DNA from: Salinimicrobium sp035607535
GTDB lineage: Bacteria > Bacteroidota > Bacteroidia > Flavobacteriales > Flavobacteriaceae
DNA length: 64,000 nucleotides
NCBI RefSeq assembly: GCF_035607535.1
Contig: NZ_JAYDZX010000010.1
Coordinates: 1-64,000, forward strand
Reading direction: 5' to 3'
The notes under the pieces are model-generated. The model was given only the letters and a program-made list of their open reading frames with translations, was not told the DNA's origin and did no database searches. Made by a program: the position numbers and the translations under genes. This document shows, piece after piece, positions 44,498-52,707 of the stretch (the first letter of the stretch is position 1; every line of letters starts with the position of its first letter).

Positions 44498-45832
44498 ATG
44501 AAAAGAACCGTCACAATAACGCTTCTTGTGCTCCTTCTGGTGGTAGGGGTTGTGGTCTATATTTATTATCCGCGCCTCAACCTTATAACAGGATTTGCAG
44601 CTAAGAATATGTGCTCCTGTGTCTATGAAGCAGGCCGGGATCCAGAATCTGTTGCAGCACAGGACAACAACTTCGAGCCGGTCCACCTAAGTGATTTCGA
44701 GCTGAACAGGGAGAAGAAAGCGGCATCCTCTACTGTTTTTGGGTTAAAAGAACGGGTAGCGGTGTATAATGAAGGTTTTGGATGTACCCTCTTGCCACAG
44801 GGGACCAACAAAGATGACCTGCCACCGGAAAAACCTAAGCGCGTGCAGCCGCCACTTGCTTCACCCTATCCCTACGGAAATGAAAAACCTCTGGACACCG
44901 TTTTTCCTGAAGTAGATTACGACCAGCTGGAAACAGCTCTTAAAAATGCCTTTTTTGAGGAGCATAAGACCAGGGCTGTAGTGCTGTTATATAAGGGACA
45001 TCTTTTATCTGAAGAATATGCGCCGGGATTTGATAAGAGCACTAAACTTTTAGGGTGGTCGATGACCAAAAGCATTACAAGTGCGATTCTTGGAGTGCTC
45101 CAGAGGAAGGGAAGAATCGCTGTGGACGAAGATGATCTTTTTAGGGAATGGGAAAAAGATCGCAGGGCTTTCATTACGCTCGACAACCTGCTGAAAATGA
45201 ACAGCGGATTGAAGTGGGAGGAGGATTACACCAGGATATCTGATGTGACAAAAATGCTCTTTTTGTCCAAGGATATGAGTGAGGTGCAGCTGGAAAAATC
45301 CTTGGAAAGTGACCCGGGGGTGATCTGGAATTACTCTTCGGGAACCTCTAATTTGCTTTCGGGCTTTATCCGGGATGAATTTGCCACTTATCAGGAGTAT
45401 CTGGATTTCTGGTATCACGAGCTAATTGACAGGATAGGCATGTATTCCATGACCTTAGAGACAGATCTTGCGGGGAATTACGTGGGTTCTTCCTATTCCT
45501 GGGCTACTCCGCGAGACTGGGCGAAATTTGGTCAGCTGTACCTTAACCGGGGCGAATGGAATGGGGAGCAGATCCTTACCGAGGACTGGATCAATTACAC
45601 AGTGCAGCCCGTAGCAGGTTCGAAGGGGCAGTACGGAGCTCATTTCTGGCTAAATGCCGAAGGTTATTACCCCGATGTTCCCCGGGACCTTTTTTCAGCA
45701 AATGGATTTCAGGGCCAGCATGTATTTGTCATTCCTTCAAAAGACCTGGTGGTCGTGCGTTTCGGACTTGCAGAACACCCGGAATTCGACCTGAACATTT
45801 TTCTGAGGGAAATTATTGCAGCCGTTGAATAG
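44498..45832 (+). CDS. serine hydrolase, beta-lactamase family (active motif intact)
   Basis: 444 residues from the ATG giving MKRTVTIT; a longer frame upstream covers a promoter with a TACATTTA -7-like box, so I excluded it. There is one N-terminal transmembrane anchor (residues 4-24). The SxxK nucleophile motif is WSMTKSIT at about residue 185, and the second motif YSSGTSNLL near 270 has the Tyr-Ser-Xxx form. This is the class C/esterase-like family (PF00144) that hydrolyses esters, D-amino-acid peptides or related substrates. An inactive-looking relative lies 0.6 kb away. Confidence 0.88.
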   Translation: MKRTVTITLLVLLLVVGVVVYIYYPRLNLITGFAAKNMCSCVYEAGRDPESVAAQDNNFEPVHLSDFELNREKKAASSTVFGLKERVAVYNEGFGCTLLPQGTNKDDLPPEKPKRVQPPLASPYPYGNEKPLDTVFPEVDYDQLETALKNAFFEEHKTRAVVLLYKGHLLSEEYAPGFDKSTKLLGWSMTKSITSAILGVLQRKGRIAVDEDDLFREWEKDRRAFITLDNLLKMNSGLKWEEDYTRISDVTKMLFLSKDMSEVQLEKSLESDPGVIWNYSSGTSNLLSGFIRDEFATYQEYLDFWYHELIDRIGMYSMTLETDLAGNYVGSSYSWATPRDWAKFGQLYLNRGEWNGEQILTEDWINYTVQPVAGSKGQYGAHFWLNAEGYYPDVPRDLFSANGFQGQHVFVIPSKDLVVVRFGLAEHPEFDLNIFLREIIAAVE

Positions 45833-45954
45833 GAGGTCTCCTGTAAGGCAGCTCCTTCAGCTATGCTAAAGTTCTGCTAAATACCACCTCCTTCTAAAAT
45901 TTGATGAGCTTTCCTGCGTTTCTGAAGAACTCAACCATTTTAAATTCCGTACTT

Positions 45955-46743
45955 ATGAAAAATCTAAAGTTCTTTGGTTTTATCCTGGTATCCCTGTTTG
46001 TCTTTTCTTCCTGTTCAAGTGATGACGATGGCATAGAAACAGGGACAGAGGTAGACCTTAATCTTACCGCAGCACGATCTGATGATCATATCAATACTGC
46101 TGCCTTGCCACAGGCAATTCTCGATTATATATCGACTAATTATCCAAACAATACCATTTGGAAAGCCGAAATTGAAGACAATAACAATTACGAGGTAGAG
46201 TTGAATGATGAAACCGAACTGGTTTTCGACCAACAGGGTAACTTTTTAGGGATCGACGATGATGACGATGATGATTTTGGAGATGAGGATGTTGCAGCTG
46301 GAGATCTTCCTGCAGCTATAATAGATTTTATAAGCACCTATTTTCCTAACACCACAATCGAGGAAGCTGAAAGGGAGAACAATGGAAATTATGAAGTTGA
46401 ACTCTCCAATGACGTGGAGCTCATCTTTGATGCCGATGGTAATTTCCTGGGACGTGCCGAAGATGACGACAATGATGACAGCGATGATGAAGATATTGCC
46501 ATCGATGACCTGCCACAGGCGGTAAGGGATTATATCGCATCCAATTATCCCGATTACAGCATTATCGAAGCCGAAAGGGAAGACGATGGAACTTATGAAG
46601 TCACATTAAGCAATGGTCTCGAGATACTCTTTGACGCACAGGGCAACTTCCTTGAGGCAGATGACCATAATGGTGATGACGATGATGACGATGATGACGA
46701 TGATGACGACGGCGACGATGATGAGGACAGCAGTGATGATTAA
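45955..46743 (+). CDS. lipoprotein with three PepSY-like repeats and acidic linkers
   Basis: 262 residues from MKNLKFFGF; the lipobox FVFSSCSS gives a lipidated Cys17. It has three repeats of about 65 residues, each LPxAIxDYISxNYPxxTIxxAExE followed by YEVELxxxxELxFDxxGNFLG, separated by Asp/Glu linkers. The third linker ends in a long Asp-rich tail coded by a GATGAC microsatellite. The repeats match PepSY-like (DUF2874-type) domains, which may inhibit proteases or bind ligands; the acidic linkers suggest calcium binding. Repeats 2 and 3 resemble each other more than repeat 1, suggesting internal duplication. Confidence 0.8.
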   Translation: MKNLKFFGFILVSLFVFSSCSSDDDGIETGTEVDLNLTAARSDDHINTAALPQAILDYISTNYPNNTIWKAEIEDNNNYEVELNDETELVFDQQGNFLGIDDDDDDDFGDEDVAAGDLPAAIIDFISTYFPNTTIEEAERENNGNYEVELSNDVELIFDADGNFLGRAEDDDNDDSDDEDIAIDDLPQAVRDYIASNYPDYSIIEAEREDDGTYEVTLSNGLEILFDAQGNFLEADDHNGDDDDDDDDDDDDGDDDEDSSDD

Positions 46744-46764
46744 AATAAGCCCCCAGTAAAGGAG

Positions 46765-46793
46765 AAAGCTGCAGAAATTCTGCGGCTTTTTTT
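46765..46793 (+). terminator. terminator after PepSY lipoprotein
   Basis: A 10-bp stem (AAAGCTGCAG / CTGCGGCTTT, one G-U pair), loop AAATT, then a T run. Confidence 0.9.
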
Positions 46794-46862
46794 ATTGAAG
46801 ATCTTCGGCGGAGCTAAGAGGAAGCAGAAGAAAGCTGCACTTCATGCAATGAGAAACTCTGG

Positions 46863-47690
46863 TTATTCGCATCTAATTTTTTCATCCAGGTTCAGGAATT
46901 GAGTGACCGCAGTGAACTCTTTTTGCATAAGGTGTTCGGTCCAGGCTTCCAGGAGAGCATCCATTTCCAAGTGGGTAGCTTCCCCGCTTGCGGTTAGTCC
47001 GTTCTCCCAAAGCTTCCGGAAAGAAAGCACTCCATATTTCTCCATGATGTACTTCACGAAGCTTCCTGCCTGCAGATGTGCTCCGGCTTTGGAAAAATCA
47101 TGATTCTGCTCCAGTTCGTCAAAATCAATAAGCTTGTTTTCAAGTGCCATTTTTGAGGCCCAGGCGTGGAGGTCTTCACCTGCACAATCTCCGGCAGTGT
47201 AAACTGCCACCCCTTCTCTTAGCCAATGGGCTGCGGGTTCGCCCCAGCTGCGCCAGGAGTACAGGTGGCCCAGCTCATGTTGTAAAGGAGGATGAACATC
47301 CTCTTTTAAGAGATAGAAAATGCCGTTTTCTTCAATCACGGCTTTTCCACCGGTCGCTATTCCTGCAAATTTCATCATGTGTTCCCCGGTTTCAAGGAAG
47401 ATAAGTTGCGGTGCCTGTTCCTGTTTTACGACCTGTAGGCGTTCCATGACCAATTGCCGGGCTGTTTCGGCTTTATCTGCTAATTCAGGTAATTTATCGG
47501 CTGCATAGGAACCTTCAGGAGCATATAAGCTAAAGTTTTCTGAATTATAAGTATCCCAGGCTATCTCGTCGCTGGAAAGAGCAGAGGAGATCATTCCTTT
47601 GTCCTCCGTTTTTCCGCAGTTGCAAAAAAGAAGAGGAATAAGAAGAACAGTCAAAAATGCCATTTTTGACACTTTAGTTTTTTTGATCAT
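46863..47690 (-). CDS. lipoprotein with HExxH gluzincin motif (peptidase MA-like)
   Basis: 275 residues with an LLFCNC lipobox. The HELGHLYSWRSWGEPAAHWL motif at about residues 138-157 carries HExGH, and the glutamate of WLREGVAVY 19 residues later is the third zinc ligand of gluzincins, similar to peptidase MA (M61-like) proteins. Thus it is probably an outer-membrane- or inner-membrane-anchored protease. The start codon overlaps the stop of the upstream gene by four bases (ATGA), so the two are coupled. A perfect 21-bp palindrome lies at codons 6-12. Confidence 0.72.
   Translation of the reverse strand: MIKKTKVSKMAFLTVLLIPLLFCNCGKTEDKGMISSALSSDEIAWDTYNSENFSLYAPEGSYAADKLPELADKAETARQLVMERLQVVKQEQAPQLIFLETGEHMMKFAGIATGGKAVIEENGIFYLLKEDVHPPLQHELGHLYSWRSWGEPAAHWLREGVAVYTAGDCAGEDLHAWASKMALENKLIDFDELEQNHDFSKAGAHLQAGSFVKYIMEKYGVLSFRKLWENGLTASGEATHLEMDALLEAWTEHLMQKEFTAVTQFLNLDEKIRCE
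47650..47670. repeat. longest perfect copy of the dispersed palindrome
   Basis: The full 21-bp perfect palindrome has core CAAAAATGCCATTTTTG with one further GT/AC base pair step on each side. It lies inside coding sequence near the start of the lipoprotein gene. Confidence 0.8.
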
Positions 47691-48118
47691 TTTTTACCGG
47701 TTAAACCAGATAACACTTTCTGAAGTTCCTGTGGCCTTTGTGTGCCCAGACAAAATTTCCTGCCGTCCTTGAGTTCTACTGCAAGGCCTTTGCTGCCTTT
47801 TACATTGTAAACAGTGCCATAAGGAGTAAAAAGACGAATCCCCCAACCGCCCACAAAGCCGTAGTCGATCACCCTGGCAGTGAGGATCTCGCTCCAGCTG
47901 TAGTCTTTTGAAACAAAAGGAAAGAAACGGTAGTGGATCCCATTTTGGTCAATCCTGGTGATGAGCCTCATAGACAGAAAGAGCAGGCCTATAGCAATGA
48001 GAATGATAGGCCCCAGGTTGGACTGGATATAAAACAGTATCACCCCAATGCCGAGCAAGGAAAGCCATATCCACCATTGTGTAAACTTCTGAACTTCTTT
48101 AAAATAGACCCGGTTCAT
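47687..48118 (-). CDS. small membrane protein with PH-like C-terminal domain
   Basis: 143 residues: two transmembrane helices (about 16-32, 35-51) followed by a 90-residue soluble region with alternating strands (HYRFFPFVSKDYSWSEI, GIRLFTPYGTVYNVKGSKGL, LGTQRPQEL). This resembles bacterial PH-like domains of unknown role. Overlaps the following lipoprotein gene by four bases, so they form an operon. Confidence 0.6.
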   Translation of the reverse strand: MNRVYFKEVQKFTQWWIWLSLLGIGVILFYIQSNLGPIILIAIGLLFLSMRLITRIDQNGIHYRFFPFVSKDYSWSEILTARVIDYGFVGGWGIRLFTPYGTVYNVKGSKGLAVELKDGRKFCLGTQRPQELQKVLSGLTGKK

Positions 48119-48168
48119 GAGCTAAAGCTATAAAAACTTCTTCAATCCAATATTTACCGGGAATTGCA

Positions 48169-49197
48169 CTAGTATTTCTTCCGGTTGGCGTAGTTGACCA
48201 GCGACAGCATTACCGGAACCTCTACCAGTACGCCTACCACGCAAACCAACGCCGCCGGACTTTGAAGACCAAAAAGGCCGATCGCGACCGCTACAGAAAG
48301 TTCAAAGAAATTACTCGCCCCTATCATAGCTGCCGGTGCACAGACCCGGTGTTGGAGGTTCAGCTTTTTTCCGGAGAACCAGGTAATAAAAAATATAAAA
48401 TACGTCTGGATGATAAGCGGAATAGCAATGAGGAAAATAATGAGAGGATTGTTCAGGATATTTTCTCCCTGAAAGGCAAAGAGGAGGATAAGAGTGAGAA
48501 GTAAAGCAACAATACTAACCGGCTTGAACTTAGGCAGAAATTTTCCTGTGAACCATTCGCTCCCTCTTGACCTAATGAGAAATCGGCTGGTGAGGATCCC
48601 GGCAACAAGAGGAATTACAACGTAAATAAGGATGCTGAGAATTAAGGTTTCGTAAGGCACCACAACATCTGTTATTCCTAAAAGCAGCCCTACGATGGGA
48701 ACAAAGGCAAACAGGATGATGAGGTCGTTCACGGAGACTTGCATAAGCGTGTAATTTGGATCACCATCTGTGAGATAAGACCAAACAAAGACCATCGCTG
48801 TACAGGGCGCAGCACCAAGTATAATGGCACCTGCAATGTATTCCCCGGCCATGGAAGGATCGATAAAGGCAGCAAAAATTTTAGTGAAAAAGATCCAGGC
48901 GAAAAACGCCATTGTAAAAGGTTTTACCAGCCAGTTCATCACCACTGTGAGGACAATTCCTTTTGGTCTTCGACCTATCTTTTTGATGCTGGTAAAATCG
49001 ATTTGCAGCATCATGGGATAGATCATCATCCAGATAAGAACAGCAATTGGAATGTTGACCTGATAGATCTCCCACTTGCTCACTATCTGAATGGAATCTT
49101 CGGCTATGTTTCCAATTAAAATTCCGGCACCTATACATAAGGCCACCCAAAGACTCAGGTATTTCTCAAAAAAAGCGATTCGTTTCTGTTCGGGCAT
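48169..49197 (-). CDS. acr3: ACR3-family arsenite efflux transporter
   Basis: 342 residues with ten predicted transmembrane helices. The conserved cysteine essential in ACR3 is in GAAPCTAMVFVWS (about residue 130), which binds arsenite. The family extrudes As(III), driven by the proton gradient. It lies third in an operon after arsR and a metallophosphatase, with gaps of only 14-24 bases. No arsenate reductase (arsC) or ATPase arsA is seen in this window. Confidence 0.93.
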   Translation of the reverse strand: MPEQKRIAFFEKYLSLWVALCIGAGILIGNIAEDSIQIVSKWEIYQVNIPIAVLIWMMIYPMMLQIDFTSIKKIGRRPKGIVLTVVMNWLVKPFTMAFFAWIFFTKIFAAFIDPSMAGEYIAGAIILGAAPCTAMVFVWSYLTDGDPNYTLMQVSVNDLIILFAFVPIVGLLLGITDVVVPYETLILSILIYVVIPLVAGILTSRFLIRSRGSEWFTGKFLPKFKPVSIVALLLTLILLFAFQGENILNNPLIIFLIAIPLIIQTYFIFFITWFSGKKLNLQHRVCAPAAMIGASNFFELSVAVAIGLFGLQSPAALVCVVGVLVEVPVMLSLVNYANRKKY

Positions 49198-49220
49198 GGA
49201 GAGCGGTTTTGTGCTGTGAG

Positions 49221-49994
49221 TTATTTTCCGTTTCTCAGGTTTTGAGCATAGACATTGGGAAGACGGCTGTCCTCTACCGCTTTTGCAGCTTTTTCTACGT
49301 CGTATTCAAACCTGTGAAAATTAACTTTAATACTGTCTTTATCTTTAACTGTGAATGTTTCATCCATTTGCAGGACAACGTAACACCCCCGCGGGTCACC
49401 ATCTTTTGGTTTTCCTATAGAACCAAGGTTGATCGCGTGACGGTAATGAGGATTTTCCTCGGTTCCTGAATTCAGGATACGATGATAAGGCTGGTGGGTG
49501 TGCCCAAAACAGAGAATATCGGCATCGGCATCTTCCATGATTCGGAGCAGGCTTTTTTCTGCCCGGTCTTCGAACAGGTATTCATTTATTTTTCGCGGGC
49601 TCCCGTGCACCAGGAGCAGATTTTGCGGACTATCATTCAGCTGAAGATCTATTCTTATATGTGCCGGAAGCTGTCTCAGATATTTCCGGTTTTTATCAGA
49701 AATCAGTTCGTTGGTAAGGGAAATGGAAATGGCCCCATTGGCTTTGTCTTCTTTTGTCTTATAGGCACAGCCGCATTCATTGCTGTTCCTGCCAATTCCG
49801 AAGTCGTAATTACCGGCAATGGTAGGGATCTTCCTTTGTCTAATATGGCCAATGATCTCGTTTGGCCAAACATTATATCCTACCAGGTCTCCAAGACAAT
49901 AAATCGTGTCCACGTCCCTTTTATCAAGATCTTCAAAAAAGGCTTCCAGAGCAGGTAAGTTGGAATGGATATCGCTGAAAAGTCCTATGGTCAT
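49221..49994 (-). CDS. metallophosphoesterase of the ars operon
   Basis: 257 residues with the calcineurin-like phosphoesterase set: FSDIHSNLPAL, GDLVGYNVWPNE, GNYDFGIGR, VHGSPRKINEYLF and GHTHQPYHRIL. It is related to YfcE-type phosphodiesterases. It has a cysteine cluster NECGCAYK between GNYDFG and the core, absent from housekeeping enzymes as I recall, which could bind As(III) or Zn. Location between arsR and acr3 implies a role in arsenic (possibly organoarsenical or phosphate-related) resistance. Confidence 0.88.
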   Translation of the reverse strand: MTIGLFSDIHSNLPALEAFFEDLDKRDVDTIYCLGDLVGYNVWPNEIIGHIRQRKIPTIAGNYDFGIGRNSNECGCAYKTKEDKANGAISISLTNELISDKNRKYLRQLPAHIRIDLQLNDSPQNLLLVHGSPRKINEYLFEDRAEKSLLRIMEDADADILCFGHTHQPYHRILNSGTEENPHYRHAINLGSIGKPKDGDPRGCYVVLQMDETFTVKDKDSIKVNFHRFEYDVEKAAKAVEDSRLPNVYAQNLRNGK

Positions 49995-50007
49995 GACACT
50001 GTAAATT

Positions 50008-50340
50008 TTAGCAACACTCGGACTGCAGATTGATGTCCTGGTCGAGAAAGGAAATTAAAAGTTCTTTCATGGAGGTCCAGTTCTCCCTGTCGATACAATA
50101 ACACACACTGGTTCCTTCCACATTACCCTTTATAAGGCCAATGCTTTTTAGCTCTTTTAGGTGCTGTGAAATTGTGGGTTGTGCTAATCCTATCTTGTCT
50201 ACCAGATCTCCACAGATGCAGGTTTGACTGTTAATAATGTGCTGTAGAATAGAAATGCGGGCAGGATGTCCCAGTACCTTGGCTAAAGCCGCTATTTTAT
50301 TCTCTTTTTCAGAAAAAATCTCAGATTTTGTAATTCCCAT
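50008..50340 (-). CDS. arsR: ArsR-type transcriptional repressor
   Basis: 110 residues with a winged-helix HTH (LVDKIGLAQPTISQHLKELKS) preceded by the As/Sb-sensing motif TCICGDLV (ELCVCDL equivalent), in which paired cysteines bind As(III). It represses its own operon until arsenite binds. The divergent gap to the terC gene (146 bp) contains the likely shared control region. The C-terminus ends SECC. Confidence 0.93.
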   Translation of the reverse strand: MGITKSEIFSEKENKIAALAKVLGHPARISILQHIINSQTCICGDLVDKIGLAQPTISQHLKELKSIGLIKGNVEGTSVCYCIDRENWTSMKELLISFLDQDINLQSECC

Positions 50341-50486
50341 AAAGCTCCTATTTATTCAATGCAATATTACAATAAAAGGTGGAGCTGGTCAAGCATTTAC
50401 GAAAGGAGGAGGATCTTAATTTTTTCTTAGAAAATTTTCTGGTTTTTGGCTAAGTAGTACCTTCAGCTGCTCAAACCATTATTTAT

Positions 50487-51206
50487 ATGGAAATTTTTCT
50501 TGAAGTAGATACCTGGGTCGCACTGCTTACACTAACCTTCATGGAAATCGTACTTGGGATCGATAACATTATCTTCATTTCTATTGTAGCGGGTAAGCTT
50601 CCCAGGGAACAACAAAATAAGGCCAGACTTGGCGGACTCGGTCTTGCACTCATTATGAGGATTGCACTGTTGTTCAGTATAACCTGGCTCATTGGTCTTA
50701 CCGAACCTGTCTTTTCGATGTTTGGCTTTGACTTTAGCTGGAGAGATATCATCCTGGCGGCAGGAGGAATTTTTCTTCTCCTGAAGTCAATAATGGAGAT
50801 CCATTCCAAGGTAGAAGGGGACGAGCACGAACACGAACTCAAGAAAATAACTTCTTTTGGATATGCCATTTTTCAAATAGTGATGCTGGATATCATCTTC
50901 TCTTTTGATTCCATACTTACGGCAATAGGATTAACTGAAGAACTTTTGCTTATGATCATAGCCGTCATAGTTTCCATTGTTGTTATGATGATCTTTGCTA
51001 AAGCGATCGGAGAGTTCGTGAACAAATATCCAACCATTCAGATACTCGCGCTATCCTTCCTTATCCTCATTGGATTTATGCTGGTGATGGAAGCCCTGCA
51101 GTACCACGTTCCCAAGGGATATATTTACTTCGCCGTCTTCTTCTCTTTATGTATAGAAATGCTGAACATAAGGTTTAGGAGCAAACAAAAGAAATTGAAG
51201 GCCTAA
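50487..51206 (+). CDS. TerC family integral membrane protein
   Basis: 239 residues with seven to eight helices. Family-typical acidic residues within membrane segments are seen in MEIVLGIDNIIFISI and LDIIFSFDSILTAIG. TerC-family proteins export Mn2+ or other metals, or protect against tellurite. It is divergently placed next to the arsR operon but has no evident link apart from metal context. Confidence 0.9.
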   Translation: MEIFLEVDTWVALLTLTFMEIVLGIDNIIFISIVAGKLPREQQNKARLGGLGLALIMRIALLFSITWLIGLTEPVFSMFGFDFSWRDIILAAGGIFLLLKSIMEIHSKVEGDEHEHELKKITSFGYAIFQIVMLDIIFSFDSILTAIGLTEELLLMIIAVIVSIVVMMIFAKAIGEFVNKYPTIQILALSFLILIGFMLVMEALQYHVPKGYIYFAVFFSLCIEMLNIRFRSKQKKLKA

Positions 51207-51289
51207 GCAGTTAATCGGGTGGTTTGGTTTTTTATCGATTTTATAGTTGGATGTGCTTTAAAGCTTTGTTAACTTGGGCCTTAAAATAA

Positions 51290-51306
51290 AATGTAATTTT
51301 TACATT
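51290..51306. promoter_or_regulatory. palindrome AATGTAATTTTTACATT
   Basis: Perfect 7-bp arms around three T bases, 27 bases before the ATG of a 31-residue membrane peptide. Could be an operator (TGTAA-N5-TTACA resembles some dimer sites) or a hairpin. Confidence 0.45.
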
Positions 51307-51333
51307 CATACCAGAAAAAGTTACCCCCTACTA

Positions 51334-51429
51334 ATGAAGTTTAGAGTTAATAAAAGTGTTGTTTTTGCAGTATTGATCTTTATATTGATTGCTGTAGTCT
51401 ACCTTAATTATTTAGTTTCAAATATTTAA
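51334..51429 (+). CDS. 31-residue single-span membrane peptide
   Basis: ATG to TAA encodes MKFRVNKSVVFAVLIFILIA followed by VVYLNYLVSNI: a basic N-terminus and one hydrophobic helix. No family recognised. The position after a perfect palindrome with TTACCCCCTA leader and an otherwise empty gap supports it as a possible small membrane gene, but evidence is limited to the frame and topology. Confidence 0.35.
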   Translation: MKFRVNKSVVFAVLIFILIAVVYLNYLVSNI

Positions 51430-51518
51430 TTCAGTTTTAAATTGTCAATAAGGAAGGGTCCGGGGTAATTTCCGGATTTTTCTGTTTTCGGGCTACCTTG
51501 CTTTTTGAAAAATCGTAT

Positions 51519-52100
51519 CTAGCCCAGGATCTCATAATGTATCGGCTTGAAACTTCCGTTGTTACTGTCCTCTGCAGAGCAGGCGGTAAGGGCAACAATG
51601 AGATCCATTTCGGCTTCAAAAAGCACGTAATCCCCGGCTTTGCTCAGCGGCGGATCTACACTTAATCTTCCGTTTGAATCGAACTGCACATTCATGAAGA
51701 TGTTGAAGGCAGTGGGCACATCATCGGGTTCAATCCCGAAGGGAGCTAAATTGGTGTAAAGATTCTCAAAGCAGCTGGGATGATATTCTGGATTATTATA
51801 CATGATCTTAAAGGTTTCCGGGCTGCAGGGCGCAAGCAGGAAATCATTCCTTCCATTAGTGTCTTCCAGGATCTTCATCATCTTGTTGCTCCGGTTGCTC
51901 CAAAGCCAGTCGCCTTTGGTGATGAGGATGCTTTCTTCAAAATCCAGAGTCTTCCCCGAAGAGATCTTTTCCCTTGGGTCTGCGGCATTAAATAAGACCA
52001 TATCGCTTACCTGTTCACCTTGTGGATCTATGACCTTTAATTTTTGCCCTTTTTGAAGCTTAAAGGCCGCACCGCTTTGTTTCTCAATGATCTGTACCAT
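51519..52100 (-). CDS. DUF1989 family protein (carboxyguanidine deiminase-like)
   Basis: 193 residues. It has GEQVSDMVLFNAADPREKI near the N-terminus, then LAPCSPETFKI and EYHPSCFENL, which contain the Cys, His and Cys that bind metal in DUF1989 (urea-carboxylase-associated) proteins. Members CgdA/CgdB deaminate carboxyguanidine in guanidine catabolism. Here it overlaps by 17 bases the PaiB-like gene and is last in a three-gene operon with a GntA-like enzyme. Role in guanidino-compound breakdown is inferred. Confidence 0.85.
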   Translation of the reverse strand: MVQIIEKQSGAAFKLQKGQKLKVIDPQGEQVSDMVLFNAADPREKISSGKTLDFEESILITKGDWLWSNRSNKMMKILEDTNGRNDFLLAPCSPETFKIMYNNPEYHPSCFENLYTNLAPFGIEPDDVPTAFNIFMNVQFDSNGRLSVDPPLSKAGDYVLFEAEMDLIVALTACSAEDSNNGSFKPIHYEILG

Positions 52101-52704
52101 GTTCTTTGTTTAGGTTCTCACTTAATTTTGATGACAGAGGATCCTGCCTCGCCTCCAGGTGCCGACTTACCGAGTGCACATCATCTTTGTCAAATCCCTG
52201 ATGAAGTTTAGCTATAGCCTGTACCTTTGTAGGTTCACACCAGAAGCCTGTGATTAGCGGAAGATGATCTTCTACCATATCCTTCGGAAGATCCTCGTAA
52301 TGGATGGGACATTTCTGATCCTTTTCAAATCTTGCGATCAACTTTTGAAGACTTTGTTCCAATTCTTCCCTCGTCTGAAGCTTCAGTTTTACATTCACAT
52401 GTACTGCCGAATAATCCCAGGTGCTAATGTTGATGTCTTTATACCAGGAAGAAGAGACATAGCCATGGGCGCCGTGGAAAATCAACAGAGCTTCAAGTCC
52501 ATCTTTTAGGAATTTGTACTGTTCGTTAGCTTCCGCTATGTGCCCGTATAGCTGAAATTTCTCAGGTGTACCTTTAATGAGGACCGGGATGTGGGTAGCC
52601 AAAAGCTCTTCACCTTGCAGCACGAAGGTGGCAAAGGGGTGATGGTCTATAAATTCATAAATGTATTGTGAATCTTTCTTGAGGTATTTCTTTTGCCGGA
52701 ACAT
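52084..52704 (-). CDS. FMN-binding PaiB-type split-barrel protein
   Basis: 206 residues: PaiB family, FMN-binding split barrel, with features such as HHPFATFVLQGEELLATHIPVL, YVSSSWYKDINISTWDYSAVH and ITGFWCEPTKVQAIAKLHQGFD. Called negative transcriptional regulator in Bacillus, it is probably a flavin-binding enzyme or sensor. It is three bases from the gntA-like gene and overlaps DUF1989, so the three work together. Confidence 0.9.
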   Translation of the reverse strand: MFRQKKYLKKDSQYIYEFIDHHPFATFVLQGEELLATHIPVLIKGTPEKFQLYGHIAEANEQYKFLKDGLEALLIFHGAHGYVSSSWYKDINISTWDYSAVHVNVKLKLQTREELEQSLQKLIARFEKDQKCPIHYEDLPKDMVEDHLPLITGFWCEPTKVQAIAKLHQGFDKDDVHSVSRHLEARQDPLSSKLSENLNKEHGTDH

Positions 52705-52707
52705 GCT

